From Rhodospirillales bacterium (GTDB lineage: Bacteria > Pseudomonadota > Alphaproteobacteria > ATCC43930 > CGMCC-115725): a DNA stretch of 47,009 nucleotides. Both the position numbers and the translations under genes were made by a program. Location of the stretch: positions 1-47,009 of the forward strand of contig JAQGID010000128.1 in assembly GCA_028291405.1 (NCBI GenBank). Reading direction: 5' to 3'. Numbering within the stretch: the first letter of the stretch is position 1; every line of letters starts with the position of its first letter. Below the pieces are notes generated by a model that made no database searches, had not been told where the DNA came from, and saw only the letters and a program-made list of their open reading frames with translations. Shown here in pieces: positions 1 through 8,864 of this stretch.

Positions 1-185
1 GCGATAGCTACGCCGCCGGGTCGAATACGAAAGCCTCCCGTGGCGGGTGGATCACCGCATCTTGCCACGTGGCAATACGTCCCCGAAGGCTGGCGGAAAG
101 CGGCCCATTGTCGCTCTTAACCAGTTCAGCATGCCAGCGTAGCGATTGAATCGCCCATTTGAACCAGAGCCCACGACTGGAACCA

Positions 186-1733
186 TTAGCGTGCATAAAT
201 CCGAAACCCTGGATAACTTGCGACGCGCGTCATTTTGGTTGCTTCGATGTATTGCCATATCCGGTTCTGTGGGTCGTAGATGTCCGGCTTTGAATAAACG
301 ATTAAATCCGGGATACACCTAAGCTTTCCAGGACAATCATCGAGAGGAAAGCCATAGAGGAGCTTATTCGAGGTCGAATCCTCCACTAACCATAAGGGTT
401 GGTCTGGATGCTCACTTTTCTGACGCTGTATCAAACGATAGTAGGCAGCCCCTTCGGCGTTTGCCGCCCATACGACGATTTTCGAGGAAGCAAGCAAAGG
501 TCTGACAAAGGCCGCGGCATCAGCGTAATCATCCTTGTAATGGCGCGGGGAAAGACAGATCATTGCTGTCGATGTCCCCAGGCCAACTGCCAGTGCCACC
601 GCAGCTAGACGCCATAAGTAACCATAACTGAAGAGTCGGACGATCTCCGAAGCATAGGCAAACGAAACCGGGATCAATATCGGTGAAATATGTCGTCCTA
701 CTACCCGCCAATGGAGAAAATATCCCGCCAAGGAAATTACGACTAAGGGCGCACAAGATGCAGTGACAACTGCAAACGCCACTTTTGTCTCTAATCGCCT
801 TAAAGCAGAAACAATAAATGCACACCCAATCGCACCGAAGATTAAAAATACGTACAGATGGCCATTTATTCCTTCTCCCACAGTGGTGCGCAAGTCGTTA
901 CGACCCGGTCCCCATCCGGCCGTACCGAACAGTTCAAGGATACCGTACCCGATGGAACCGAAGGAAAAGCCTCCTACCGTCGAGGCGCGGGCGCCACTCC
1001 AGAAACTGTGAACAGATATTGCTAGGATCACAGACGAGACGAGCGCGCAAAATACAACGGGCAACCAGTTTGCGAAGATGATGATGCCTACCCTATCTCG
1101 CATTTTATGATTAAGTGTTGCGCCTATCACAATGGCCGTCGAAGCGATCCAAAATGCGCCCAATATGCTTGCCCCCAGCATAAGCACAGAGCCGCCAGAA
1201 TACATCAAGACGTCGGCCCTCGTTATGGTAATTTGGGTTATGGCAATTTGGCGCTTTTGCTTCAAAGATTTAAATAAATTTATAGTAGAAACGGATAAAA
1301 GCGCAGAACCTGCAAATAGGAGAATGTAAGGTCTAGTTTCGTTCAAGTAGTACCAAATGTATGGATGGCAATAAATCACTGCTAGCCACGCCAATCGAAG
1401 TCGAAATGATACGGGAGAGGCTGCGATCGCCGCGCACCCTATTGCGAAACAAGGCGCATTTGCCAGGCGCATGACTCGTTCGGAACTGCCAAAGACACTC
1501 GTCCACAAGTACATGTAGAGGTGAAAAACGGGCATCTGTCCATCCGAGTCCGAACGCCCGATAAAGCCAGACCACCAGCTGCCAGGGTTTGGCGCTTGCG
1601 CGATTGACCAAGTGACAAATTCGTCAATCCATAACGACCTCTCATCTATTGCGCACCACGACACCGCAAATGACGCCAGGACACTGAGTGCCAACAAATG
1701 ACGTTCACCAAAATGGCGGTCAAATGAGATCAC
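186..1733 (-). CDS. GT39-like membrane glycosyltransferase
   Basis: Polytopic membrane protein of about 515 residues resembling the PMT/ArnT (GT39, GT-C fold) glycosyltransferases, which move a sugar from a lipid-phosphate carrier onto an envelope acceptor. About ten hydrophobic segments are visible, followed by a soluble C-terminal part. The first luminal loop has the acidic motif SLWIDEF, and ETRPYILL follows, as is usual in this group. An ATG at 1826 is in frame but would overlap the upstream gene by about 107 bases. I prefer the GTG at 1733-1731: it overlaps by 14 bases and has AAGAGG about 8 bases upstream. It is probably cotranscribed with the GT2 gene, which could make the lipid-linked donor. 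Base composition is AT-richer than genes to the right. The acceptor is unknown. Confidence 0.75.
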   Translation of the reverse strand: MISFDRHFGERHLLALSVLASFAVSWCAIDERSLWIDEFVTWSIAQAPNPGSWWSGFIGRSDSDGQMPVFHLYMYLWTSVFGSSERVMRLANAPCFAIGCAAIAASPVSFRLRLAWLAVIYCHPYIWYYLNETRPYILLFAGSALLSVSTINLFKSLKQKRQIAITQITITRADVLMYSGGSVLMLGASILGAFWIASTAIVIGATLNHKMRDRVGIIIFANWLPVVFCALVSSVILAISVHSFWSGARASTVGGFSFGSIGYGILELFGTAGWGPGRNDLRTTVGEGINGHLYVFLIFGAIGCAFIVSALRRLETKVAFAVVTASCAPLVVISLAGYFLHWRVVGRHISPILIPVSFAYASEIVRLFSYGYLWRLAAVALAVGLGTSTAMICLSPRHYKDDYADAAAFVRPLLASSKIVVWAANAEGAAYYRLIQRQKSEHPDQPLWLVEDSTSNKLLYGFPLDDCPGKLRCIPDLIVYSKPDIYDPQNRIWQYIEATKMTRVASYPGFRIYAR

Positions 1734-2880
1734 GAGCGGCCTCTTTGCTTTCGTGGTGCGCGGGTATATCGTCGACCTTCGCGCGTCGACCCGGTTCCCG
1801 CCGCCGGGGGTCGATGAAACGGGCACAGTCGAGAGCCGGAATGACTGGATAGTTGGATCGGCCGCTGAGCAGCATCAACGTAATTCCGACAATAAAGACC
1901 CCAGCTTGGATCATAATAATCAGGAACGTCGACAACACTGTCGTTGCCCAGCCCGGAGTGGCTAGGTTGGTAAAGAATTTATAGAAAATAGCAAATATTA
2001 TTGACGCAAAAGCAAAAACCATTACTCCTGCGGCAACGAGAAATAACCTCACAAAAATTACATCAACATAAACGGAGATTCCGCTCAGCCCATGGGTGAC
2101 CAGAGAAGTAAAATTCATCTGTGATCGACCCGCATATCGCTCACCGCGAACGGTCGGTACGTTCACAAGGCGGTAGCGCGAGCGAATAAGTGTTGCAGCG
2201 AGATTATTCCACAAGGTGGAACTAAATGTAAGGCCATTTATCACATCGGCAGGAATTAGCGCGAAATTTCCTGATGATATATTGCGGCCGGTCAACATAC
2301 GGAACAAAAGTCGATAAAGTACATAGCCAATCTTGAAGGTCAATGTCTCGGATCTTTTGGTTCGCTCGGCCAAAATGACGGCGTCTCCGTTGGCTCTTGA
2401 CGCATCAACCAGCGCACCAATTTCCTCGGGTCGATCCTCTCCGTCGCTATCCATAATCAAGACCGCGTCAAAGTTCGCCCAACTGGCAACGTGAACAAGT
2501 CCGATCGCGATTGCCCGCTGATGTCCAAGATTCGTCGTTAGGCGTATAACTTCGAGGCGCCGAATGCACGAGTCGCCGCCGATTCCTTGATCGATCCCCG
2601 CAAGCGGGTCGGTCGAAGCGTCGTCGACTACTGCAATAAAAAACTCGATGTCCTCGCACCGGTAAAGAGCACTAATCCGCCTGACCAATATCGACAGCGA
2701 TATCCAGTCGTTGAAGACAGGCGTGACCACGGCCAATCGAAATGGCGGTTCAGGCAAGGTGACTCCTCCCCGCGGATCGGTTGTACGCCTCAACGTCGGA
2801 AGGATCTGGCCATGCACCGCCGACCGTCGAAGCCGCTGTAGTCGTGAAGCAATATTAAACAGCGCACGTGAGGATAGCAT
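1720..2880 (-). CDS. GT2-family glycosyltransferase, dolichol-phosphate-mannose synthase/ArnC type
   Basis: A 386-residue protein with an N-terminal GT-A domain (about residues 45-260). VVTPVFNDW starts the nucleotide-binding fold, VVDDASTDP follows, and MDSDGEDRPEEI carries the metal-binding DxD-type acidic cluster. Two or three hydrophobic segments lie around residues 265-345, with a basic tail after them. This is the layout of enzymes that transfer a sugar from a nucleotide sugar to polyprenyl phosphate. The gene overlaps the GT39-like gene by 14 bases, so a two-step lipid-linked sugar pathway is a reasonable inference. The start has only a weak ribosome site (GGG directly before ATG), but no better in-frame start is visible. 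Substrate is unknown. Confidence 0.8.
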   Translation of the reverse strand: MLSSRALFNIASRLQRLRRSAVHGQILPTLRRTTDPRGGVTLPEPPFRLAVVTPVFNDWISLSILVRRISALYRCEDIEFFIAVVDDASTDPLAGIDQGIGGDSCIRRLEVIRLTTNLGHQRAIAIGLVHVASWANFDAVLIMDSDGEDRPEEIGALVDASRANGDAVILAERTKRSETLTFKIGYVLYRLLFRMLTGRNISSGNFALIPADVINGLTFSSTLWNNLAATLIRSRYRLVNVPTVRGERYAGRSQMNFTSLVTHGLSGISVYVDVIFVRLFLVAAGVMVFAFASIIFAIFYKFFTNLATPGWATTVLSTFLIIMIQAGVFIVGITLMLLSGRSNYPVIPALDCARFIDPRRREPGRRAKVDDIPAHHESKEAARDLI

Positions 2881-3531
2881 CCCACAATTGTGTGTTTCGG
2901 CCCTTTAATCGCGCGTCTGTCGGCCTGCTTTTTGAGACGTTGGGGACGTCGTAACGCACTCTACCGAGGTACCTTCGCCTGGCGCCGGCTATTCATGACA
3001 TCGAACGCGAATCCAAGCAGATATATGGGGTAGAGGCGAATCAGCCGAATGGCAAAAAAACATATCACGCCTTTATGTGTAGATCTTCGCGGAATAGGCG
3101 CCGGCGATACGAAACCGGAGAGACAATAAAGAGATCAACCGCGAGGCTGCCCCTGCCAAAGACCTCCGTGCCGTCCAAGACCTGGAAACGTTTCATTGCG
3201 TTGCCATACAAGAAAATCGCTTTTAGTCGAACAGATTTTCTGTCGTGTTTCTGATCACGGAGGTCGGCTTGAAAGATTCCATGAGGGTGAAGCGTGTTAT
3301 TCGGTCTATTCTGTATATAGAATTCAAAATGCTGCGCTAATGCTTCGGGTCCGTGACGCTAGGAGTTCGGGACGAACGAACCGGGCGCAGAGATGATCGC
3401 GGAACATGCGACGGACGATCGGCGCAGAGCCGCGCCGGCCACCCATGCGCGGATCGGGGAGCAGAATTGCATCCGTAATTGCTGGCGTTATCGCGGCACA
3501 GGGCCGCCGACCGCTAAGCTATTGAAAAGAA
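2881..3531. other. 650-base non-coding stretch between glycosyltransferases and tRNA-His
   Basis: No convincing gene is seen here. Short open frames at about 3196-3396 and 3393-3668 lack family features, and the second runs through the tRNA. The stretch is AT-richer than the genome to the right, for example around 3030-3080 and 3295-3330. It lies at the 3' side of tRNA-His, where integrated islands usually join. I saw no clear copy of the tRNA 3' end that would mark an attachment site. Confidence 0.5.
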
Positions 3532-3609
3532 TGGGGCGAGTGACCGGGCTCGAACCGGCGACATCCAGAATCACAATCTGGCGCTCTAACCAACTGAGCT
3601 ACACCCGCC
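3532..3609 (-). tRNA. tRNA-His(GUG)
   Basis: On the minus strand a complete cloverleaf can be drawn. It has an extra G at position -1 facing C73, as expected for tRNA-His, and a 7-bp acceptor stem with one G-T pair. The D arm is GCTC/GAGC, the anticodon arm is CCAGA-TTGTGAT-TCTGG with anticodon GTG, and the T arm and encoded CCA are present. A promoter-like TTGACG-17-TACCAC sits upstream. The 3' end faces the AT-rich glycosyltransferase block. Confidence 0.97.
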
Positions 3610-3621
3610 ATCGCGGCGCAG

Positions 3622-3650
3622 GTGGTAGCGCGTCGCTGCCGTGGCGTCAA
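3622..3650 (-). promoter_or_regulatory. Candidate sigma-70 promoter of tRNA-His
   Basis: On the minus strand a -35 box TTGACG (3650-3645) and a -10-like TACCAC (3627-3622) are separated by 17 bases. They end 12 bases before the mature 5' end of tRNA-His. The -35 is strong and the -10 is weak. Confidence 0.5.
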
Positions 3651-3744
3651 GAGCGCCTCCCGGCGTGATTTGCCTACGAGACAGTCGCAGGCCGCGGCTT
3701 ATCGCGGTAATCTCCGACGTCTATCTGTGAGCGGGCGTTTCTAG

Positions 3745-5256
3745 ATGACCGTGGCGTCGCCGAACGATTTTGCCCTGCTGACGCCGCACGAGATGGCGCG
3801 GGCGGATGCCATGGCGATGGCGGCCGGCATTGCCGGCGAGCGGCTGATGGAGGCGGCGGGCGGCGCCGTCGCAAGCGCGGTCGCCGCCCGGTGGTCGAGG
3901 CGGTCGGTCGCGGTGCTCTGCGGTCCCGGCAACAACGGCGGCGACGGCTTCGTCGCGGCACGGCGGCTCGCGGCCGCCGGCTGGCCCGTGCGTCTCTTCC
4001 TGCTGGGCACGCGCGAGGCGCTCAAGGGCGACGCGGCGCGCCACGCCGCCTTGTGGAGCGGCGCCGTCGAGCCGCTGCCGGCGAGCCTGCCGCCCGAAAC
4101 CGCTCTCGTCATCGACGCGATCTTCGGCGCGGGTCTGGCCCGGCCGGTCGACGGCGTCGCACGCCAGGTTCTCGAAAGCCTGGTGCCACGCCGCTTGCCC
4201 ACCGTCGCCGTTGACGTGCCGAGCGGGGTCGACGGCGCGACCGGCGCGGTGCTGGGCTATGCCCCGGCTTGCGCTGTGACCGTCACCTTCTTCCGCAAGA
4301 AGCCGGGCCATCTGCTGTTTCCCGGCCGCGCCCTCTGCGGCGAGACGATCGTCGCCGATATCGGGATACCGGACGCGGTGCTGACGACGATCGCGCCGCG
4401 CACCTTCGAGAACGCACCCGCCGTCTGGCGCCACGCCGTCCCGTGGCCGCGCCCGGACGGCCATAAATACGCTCGCGGCCACGCGCTCATCGCCGGCGGC
4501 GCGGTGATGACCGGCGCCGCGCGGCTCGCGGCGCGGGCGGCGGCGCGCAGCGGGGCAGGGCTGGTGACGATCGCCGCGCCGCGCGAGAGCTTTGCGATCT
4601 ACGCCGCGGCGCTGGCCGGGACCATCGTCCAGCCGATCGACGGGCTGGCCGATTTCGCGGCGCTGCTCGGCGACGCGCGGCGCAACGCGATCCTGGTCGG
4701 CCCGGGGGTCGGGGCCGTGCCGGCGACGCGCGATCTCGTCCTCGCCGCCTTGGCGACGCGGCGCAGCGTCGTCCTCGACGCCGATGTCTTCGCCGTCTTC
4801 GCCGGCAAGGCCGCCGAGCTCGCCGCTGCGATCGCCGGGCCGACGCTGCTGACGCCGCACGCCGGCGAATTCGCCCGGCTCTTCGGCGACGTCGGCGACC
4901 GGCTGGCGAGCGCCCGAAGCGCCGCGGCCGCGAGCGGCGCGACGATGCTCTTGAAGGGCCCCGACACCGTCGTCGCGTCGCCCGACGGCTGGGCCGTCAT
5001 CAACGCCAACGCGCCGCCCGAGCTGGCGACGGCGGGCAGCGGCGACGTCCTCGCCGGCATCGCGACCGGCCTGCTGGCGCAGGGCATGAGCCTCCCTCTT
5101 GCCGCTGCCGCCGCCGTCTGGCTGCACGGCGAGGCAGCGGCGCGCTTCGGGCCGGGGCTCGTCGCCGAGGACATCATCGACGCGCTGCCGCCAGTGCTGC
5201 GTGACCTCAAGGAGGAACGCGACGAAGTCACCGATCCCGGCGAATCGATCGCATGA
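3745..5256 (+). CDS. nnr: Bifunctional NAD(P)HX epimerase / ADP-dependent NAD(P)HX dehydratase
   Basis: A 503-residue fusion of both halves of the NAD(P)HX repair system. The N-terminal YjeF_N/NnrE domain (about residues 8-215) interconverts the R and S hydrates of NAD(P)H and shows GPGNNGGDGFVAARRL. The C-terminal ribokinase-like NnrD domain (about 225-495) dehydrates the S form using ADP and shows KGPDTVVASP and AGSGDVLAGIATG, the nucleotide/Mg site. Length is usual for the fused form. The ATG at 3745 has no obvious Shine-Dalgarno sequence, but the domain begins directly after it. It stands alone in front of the malonyl-CoA decarboxylase gene, 80 bases away. Confidence 0.93.
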   Translation: MTVASPNDFALLTPHEMARADAMAMAAGIAGERLMEAAGGAVASAVAARWSRRSVAVLCGPGNNGGDGFVAARRLAAAGWPVRLFLLGTREALKGDAARHAALWSGAVEPLPASLPPETALVIDAIFGAGLARPVDGVARQVLESLVPRRLPTVAVDVPSGVDGATGAVLGYAPACAVTVTFFRKKPGHLLFPGRALCGETIVADIGIPDAVLTTIAPRTFENAPAVWRHAVPWPRPDGHKYARGHALIAGGAVMTGAARLAARAAARSGAGLVTIAAPRESFAIYAAALAGTIVQPIDGLADFAALLGDARRNAILVGPGVGAVPATRDLVLAALATRRSVVLDADVFAVFAGKAAELAAAIAGPTLLTPHAGEFARLFGDVGDRLASARSAAAASGATMLLKGPDTVVASPDGWAVINANAPPELATAGSGDVLAGIATGLLAQGMSLPLAAAAAVWLHGEAAARFGPGLVAEDIIDALPPVLRDLKEERDEVTDPGESIA

Positions 5257-5336
5257 GGAATGCGCGCATGATGGAGTAATTGTCATCGGATCTCGTTTAT
5301 GAATTTCCGATCGCAGGGAAGGGGTTCGCGACCGTT

Positions 5337-6761
5337 ATGATCGACGTCACCACCGGGTTCCTCGGCTCTGTCTTCGACCGCACGATGAGCAATCTGCGGG
5401 CGGCGTGGCGCGAGATCGCCGAATCGGCACGCACCGGACGGGGCGCGCCGCCGCGGCCCGAGCTGCCGCCGGAGGATGCCGAGCGCGTGCGCGAGCAGAT
5501 GAGTGCCTGTCTCGCCGGTCGCGGCGGCGAGGTCTCGGCGCGGGCTCGGGCGGCCCAGCTCGGCCGCACCTATCTCGCGCTCGATGCGACCGGTCGCGAG
5601 CGCTTCCTGCGCATCCTGGCCGAATCCTTCGACGTCGACCGCGCCGCGATCGACGCCTGTTGCGCGCGGCTCGCCAAGGCGCAGGGCCCCGAGCGGATCC
5701 CCGCCGAGCGCGCGCTGCGGCAGGCGCTGGAAGCGCCGCGCCTCGGCCTGCTGACGCAGTTCAACGCCCTGCCGGAAGGGGTCAAGTTCCTCGTCGACAT
5801 GCGCGCCGAGCTGAGCCGGATGGCGCGCGGCGACGCGACGCTCGGCGCGCTTGATCACGACCTCAGATCCCTGCTCGCCCGCTGGTTCGACATCGGCTTC
5901 CTCGAGCTGCGGCGAATCACCTGGGAAGCGTCGGCGGCCCTTCTCGAAAAGCTGATCGTCTACGAGGCGGTGCACGAGATCCGCGGCTGGACCGACCTCA
6001 AGAAGCGATTGGAGACCGATCGCCGCTGCTTTGCCTTCTTCCATCCGCGGATGCCGAATGAGCCGCTCATCTTCGTCGAGGTCGCGCTGGTCTCCGGCAT
6101 GTCGGACAATATCGGGGAGTTGCTCGACGTCGACGCGCCGCTCGGCGACCCGGCGCTCGCCGACACTGCGATCTTCTACTCGATCTCGAACTGCCAGCAG
6201 GGACTCGTCGGGATCAGCTTCGGCAATTTCCTGATCAAGCGCGTCGTCGACAGCCTGGCGAGCGAGCTGCCGCAGCTCAAGACATTCGCGACGCTGTCGC
6301 CGGTGCCGGGGTTCCGCACCTGGCTCGCGTCCCGCCTTGCCGAGGATGAGGTCGGGCTGCTGACCGCAGCCGAGAGGCGGACTCTCGCGGCACTGCCGGA
6401 GGGGCGCGGCGACACCGGCCTCCGCGGAATTCTCGACCGGCCGGACTGGCATCGCGATCCGCTCGTGATGGAGGCGCTGCGCGAGCCGCTGCTGCGTCTC
6501 TGCGCACGCTATCTCCAGCTCGACAAGACCGCGACCGGCCGGGCCCGCGACCCGGTCGCGCATTTCCATCTCAGCAACGGCGCCCGGATGGAGCGGTTGA
6601 ATTGGGCGGGCGACCTTTCGCCCAAAGGGATCCAGCAATCCGCGGGCATCATGATCAACTACCTCTACCGGCTCTCCGAGATCGAGGAGAACCACGAGGC
6701 CTATACCGGCGAGGGCCGCATCGTCGCCTCGTCGTCCTTGCGCTCGCTCTTACGGAGCTGA
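5337..6761 (+). CDS. Malonyl-CoA decarboxylase
   Basis: Protein of about 474 residues of the MLYCD/MatA family, which converts malonyl-CoA to acetyl-CoA and CO2. It has the N-terminal helical bundle followed by the acyltransferase-like catalytic domain. Landmarks are CFAFFHPRMPNEPLIFVEVA, SISNCQQGLVGISFGN (region of the catalytic Ser) and VAHFHLSNGARMERLNW (region of the catalytic His). A TTG at 5280 would add 19 residues, but GGAG lies only three bases from it. I prefer the ATG at 5337, although its AGGGG is rather distant (about 13 bases). No malonyl-CoA synthetase or malonate transporter gene is adjacent, so a stand-alone role in malonyl-CoA turnover is inferred. Confidence 0.9.
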   Translation: MIDVTTGFLGSVFDRTMSNLRAAWREIAESARTGRGAPPRPELPPEDAERVREQMSACLAGRGGEVSARARAAQLGRTYLALDATGRERFLRILAESFDVDRAAIDACCARLAKAQGPERIPAERALRQALEAPRLGLLTQFNALPEGVKFLVDMRAELSRMARGDATLGALDHDLRSLLARWFDIGFLELRRITWEASAALLEKLIVYEAVHEIRGWTDLKKRLETDRRCFAFFHPRMPNEPLIFVEVALVSGMSDNIGELLDVDAPLGDPALADTAIFYSISNCQQGLVGISFGNFLIKRVVDSLASELPQLKTFATLSPVPGFRTWLASRLAEDEVGLLTAAERRTLAALPEGRGDTGLRGILDRPDWHRDPLVMEALREPLLRLCARYLQLDKTATGRARDPVAHFHLSNGARMERLNWAGDLSPKGIQQSAGIMINYLYRLSEIEENHEAYTGEGRIVASSSLRSLLRS

Positions 6762-6918
6762 CCGGATTGTTCCGATATCCGGATCGCCGATCCACCAGAC
6801 CTATACAAAAAGATACGAAATCGATGAAATCGCTGCCGATTCGGCTCGTCATTAAGGAAATCTTCAACACCGATTGACAATGATGGCATAGTAGGTATCG
6901 AAAAAAGAGGGTCGTGTT

Positions 6919-7167
6919 ATGTTCCTCAACAAAGCGCTGGGCCGTGGGAAGACTGCCGATCTCAAGCCGGGCGAGAATTATTGTCGCAACCATGGGCCGG
7001 CGCTGATCGAGACCGCGACGGTACTCGAGTTGCGCAACGACCAGGCCGGCATACCCCATGTCCGTTTCAGCGTCCGCTTTCAGCACGACGCGAAGGAGAC
7101 GGTCGAGACCGCGCTGCGGTTGCTTTCGGTCCCGGCATTCCAATCCTGCTACCGACGGATGGCCTAG
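6919..7167 (+). CDS. Small conserved-looking hypothetical protein (82 aa)
   Basis: A short open frame with GAGGG eight bases upstream and a TTGACA box at 6874-6879, so it looks like a genuine gene. The 82-residue product is soluble, without signal peptide or membrane segment. It has a basic N-terminus, then NYCRNHG and a beta-rich central part (ALIETATVLELRND, HVRFSVRF), and a second Cys near the C-terminus. I do not recognise a domain. It lies between malonyl-CoA decarboxylase and tRNA-Leu without an operon partner. No function is proposed. Confidence 0.6.
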   Translation: MFLNKALGRGKTADLKPGENYCRNHGPALIETATVLELRNDQAGIPHVRFSVRFQHDAKETVETALRLLSVPAFQSCYRRMA

Positions 7168-7243
7168 CGGCCGACGCCGAATCGTCGCGCGCCCGCGGCG
7201 GCGCGGCGCCAGGATTGTTTTACAGCCCGATTCTCTGTGCTAT

Positions 7244-7277
7244 GAAGCCGTCTCGCCGGGTGTGGTGAGGCGGCTTC
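7244..7277 (+). other. 14-bp hairpin in the leader of tRNA-Leu
   Basis: GAAGCCG (7244-7250) pairs with CGGCTTC (7271-7277). The inner CTCGCC (7252-7257) pairs with GGTGAG (7264-7269), with a T-G pair between the two blocks and a 6-base loop. The structure ends 24 bases before the tRNA. There is no T-run, so it could be a processing signal or a terminator of the unit upstream. A -10-like TATGAA (7241-7246) overlaps its left arm. Confidence 0.5.
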
Positions 7278-7301
7278 GCCATGTTTGCGCCCGGAAACCG
7301 T

Positions 7302-7386
7302 GCGGGCGTGGCGGAATTGGTAGACGCACTGGATTTAGGTTCCAGCGACCTCGGTCGTGGGGGTTCAAGTCCCTCCGCCCGCACCA
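7302..7386 (+). tRNA. tRNA-Leu(UAG)
   Basis: Class II tRNA with acceptor arms GCGGGCG/CGCCCGC, discriminator A and encoded CCA. The anticodon arm is CTGGA-TTTAGGT-TCCAG with anticodon TAG. It has a long variable arm and a T arm with GTTCAAG. All stems pair well. Confidence 0.97.
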
Positions 7387-7467
7387 CGCATTAGATTTCA
7401 CGCCTCGGCGGCTGCGGCTTAGCGCAGCGATCGCCGGGCACTCTCAGCGAGCGGGTATCCCAGTCAA

Positions 7468-8808
7468 ATGCAGATCACCGAGACCAGCGCCGAAGGGCTG
7501 AAGCACGAATACACCGTCGTGATCGCGTCGAACGACATCGAGCAGAAGATGCAGGACCGACTCGTCGAGATCGGCAAGACCGTGCGCCTGCCGGGCTTCC
7601 GCCCGGGCAAGGTGCCGATGCCGCTGCTGCGCAAGCGCTATGGCCCCTCGGTCCTCGGCGAGGTGCTGGAGAGCACGGTCTCCGACAGCTCGGCGCAGGC
7701 GATCGCGGACAAGGGTCTGCGACCGGCGATGCAGCCGAAGATCGAGATCGTCTCCTTCAAGGAGGGCACCGACCTCGAGTACAAGCTTGCGGTCGAGGTC
7801 ATGCCGGAGATCAAGCCGGTCGATTTCTCCGAGATCAAGCTCGAGCGCCTCCGCCCCGAGGTTCCCGAGGAGGAGGTCGACAAGGCGCTGGCTCGTATCG
7901 CCGAGCCGCATCGCAAGGGTGAGAAGGTCGACCGTCCGGCCGCGACGGGCGACGTCGTCGTCATCGACTTCGTCGGTTCCGTCGACGGCACCGAGTTTCC
8001 CGGCGGCAGCGCCACCGACCACCGGCTCGAGCTCGGCTCCGGCCGCTTCATTCCCGGTTTCGAGGACCAGTTGATCGGCGTCAGCGCCGGCGACGAGCGT
8101 ACCGTCGCAGTGACGTTCCCGGCGGATTACGGCAGCGACGAGCTGGCCGGCAAGGCGGCGAGCTTCGCCGTCAAGGTCAAGGCAGTCGAGGCGATGCAGC
8201 CGGCGACGATCGACGACGACTTCGCAAAGGAGCTCGGTTTCGACGATCTCGCGGGGTTGCGCAAGGGCGTCCGCGATCAGCTGGAGCGCGACTACAACGG
8301 GCTCGCGCGGCAGCGCCTCAAGCGCAAGTTGCTCGACGATCTCGCCGCACGCCACGATTTTCCGGTTCCCCCGGGGATGGCGGATCTCGAGTTTGACACC
8401 ATATGGAAACAATTCGAGCAGGCACGCGAGCAGAACAAGGAGGCGGTTGCCGAGGACGCGGACAAGAGCGACGATGAGCTCAAGGCGGAGTACCGCTCGA
8501 TTGCTGAGCGGCGCGTCCGGCTGGGGCTCCTCCTGGCGCAGATCGGCGAGAGCAACGCTCTCACCGTGGCGCCCGAGGAGGTCAACCGCGCCTTGTTCGA
8601 GGAAGCGCGCAAACATCAAGGGTACGAGAAGCAGGTGATCGAATTTTACCGGGGCAACCCGCAGGCGATGGCGAATTTGCGGGCGCCGATCTTCGAGGAC
8701 AAGGTCGTCGACTTCATCCTCGAAATGGCGACGGTGACCGACAAGCCGGTGGCGATTGCCGAGTTGCTGGCCGCCGACGATGAGGGCGAGGATGGCAAGC
8801 CGGCGTAA
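7468..8808 (+). CDS. tig: Trigger factor (ribosome-bound chaperone and prolyl isomerase)
   Basis: A 446-residue protein with the three trigger-factor domains. The N-terminal ribosome-docking domain (1 to about 115) contains GFRPGKVP. The FKBP-type peptidyl-prolyl isomerase domain (about 160-245) contains DVVVIDFVGSVDG and FIPGFEDQLIG. The long helical C-terminal chaperone domain ends in an acidic tail. It binds next to the ribosome exit tunnel and shields nascent chains. It lies directly upstream of clpP and clpX, the classical tig-clpP-clpX-lon order. No clear Shine-Dalgarno sequence precedes the ATG, but the N-terminus matches the family start. Confidence 0.97.
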   Translation: MQITETSAEGLKHEYTVVIASNDIEQKMQDRLVEIGKTVRLPGFRPGKVPMPLLRKRYGPSVLGEVLESTVSDSSAQAIADKGLRPAMQPKIEIVSFKEGTDLEYKLAVEVMPEIKPVDFSEIKLERLRPEVPEEEVDKALARIAEPHRKGEKVDRPAATGDVVVIDFVGSVDGTEFPGGSATDHRLELGSGRFIPGFEDQLIGVSAGDERTVAVTFPADYGSDELAGKAASFAVKVKAVEAMQPATIDDDFAKELGFDDLAGLRKGVRDQLERDYNGLARQRLKRKLLDDLAARHDFPVPPGMADLEFDTIWKQFEQAREQNKEAVAEDADKSDDELKAEYRSIAERRVRLGLLLAQIGESNALTVAPEEVNRALFEEARKHQGYEKQVIEFYRGNPQAMANLRAPIFEDKVVDFILEMATVTDKPVAIAELLAADDEGEDGKPA

Positions 8809-8864
8809 CGTAAAGCGGACGTGTAGGCGGTATTTGGTTGAGCAGAGGTTTAGGAGCGGCCGCG

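Noticed and set aside
8-196. A 62-codon minus-strand frame just after the GT39-like gene
   Set aside because: It overlaps the preceding stop by 11 bases and could be coupled, but the product resembles nothing I know and no ribosome site or family pattern supports it.
3532-3609. Attachment-site duplication of the tRNA-His 3' end
   Set aside because: I scanned 1-3531 for a second copy of the tRNA 3' end and saw none; if it exists it lies outside the window.
3393-3668. Open frame on the plus strand
   Set aside because: It runs through tRNA-His and has no protein-like features.
3721-5286. Long minus-strand frame opposite the NAD(P)HX repair gene
   Set aside because: Antisense shadow caused by strong third-position GC bias.
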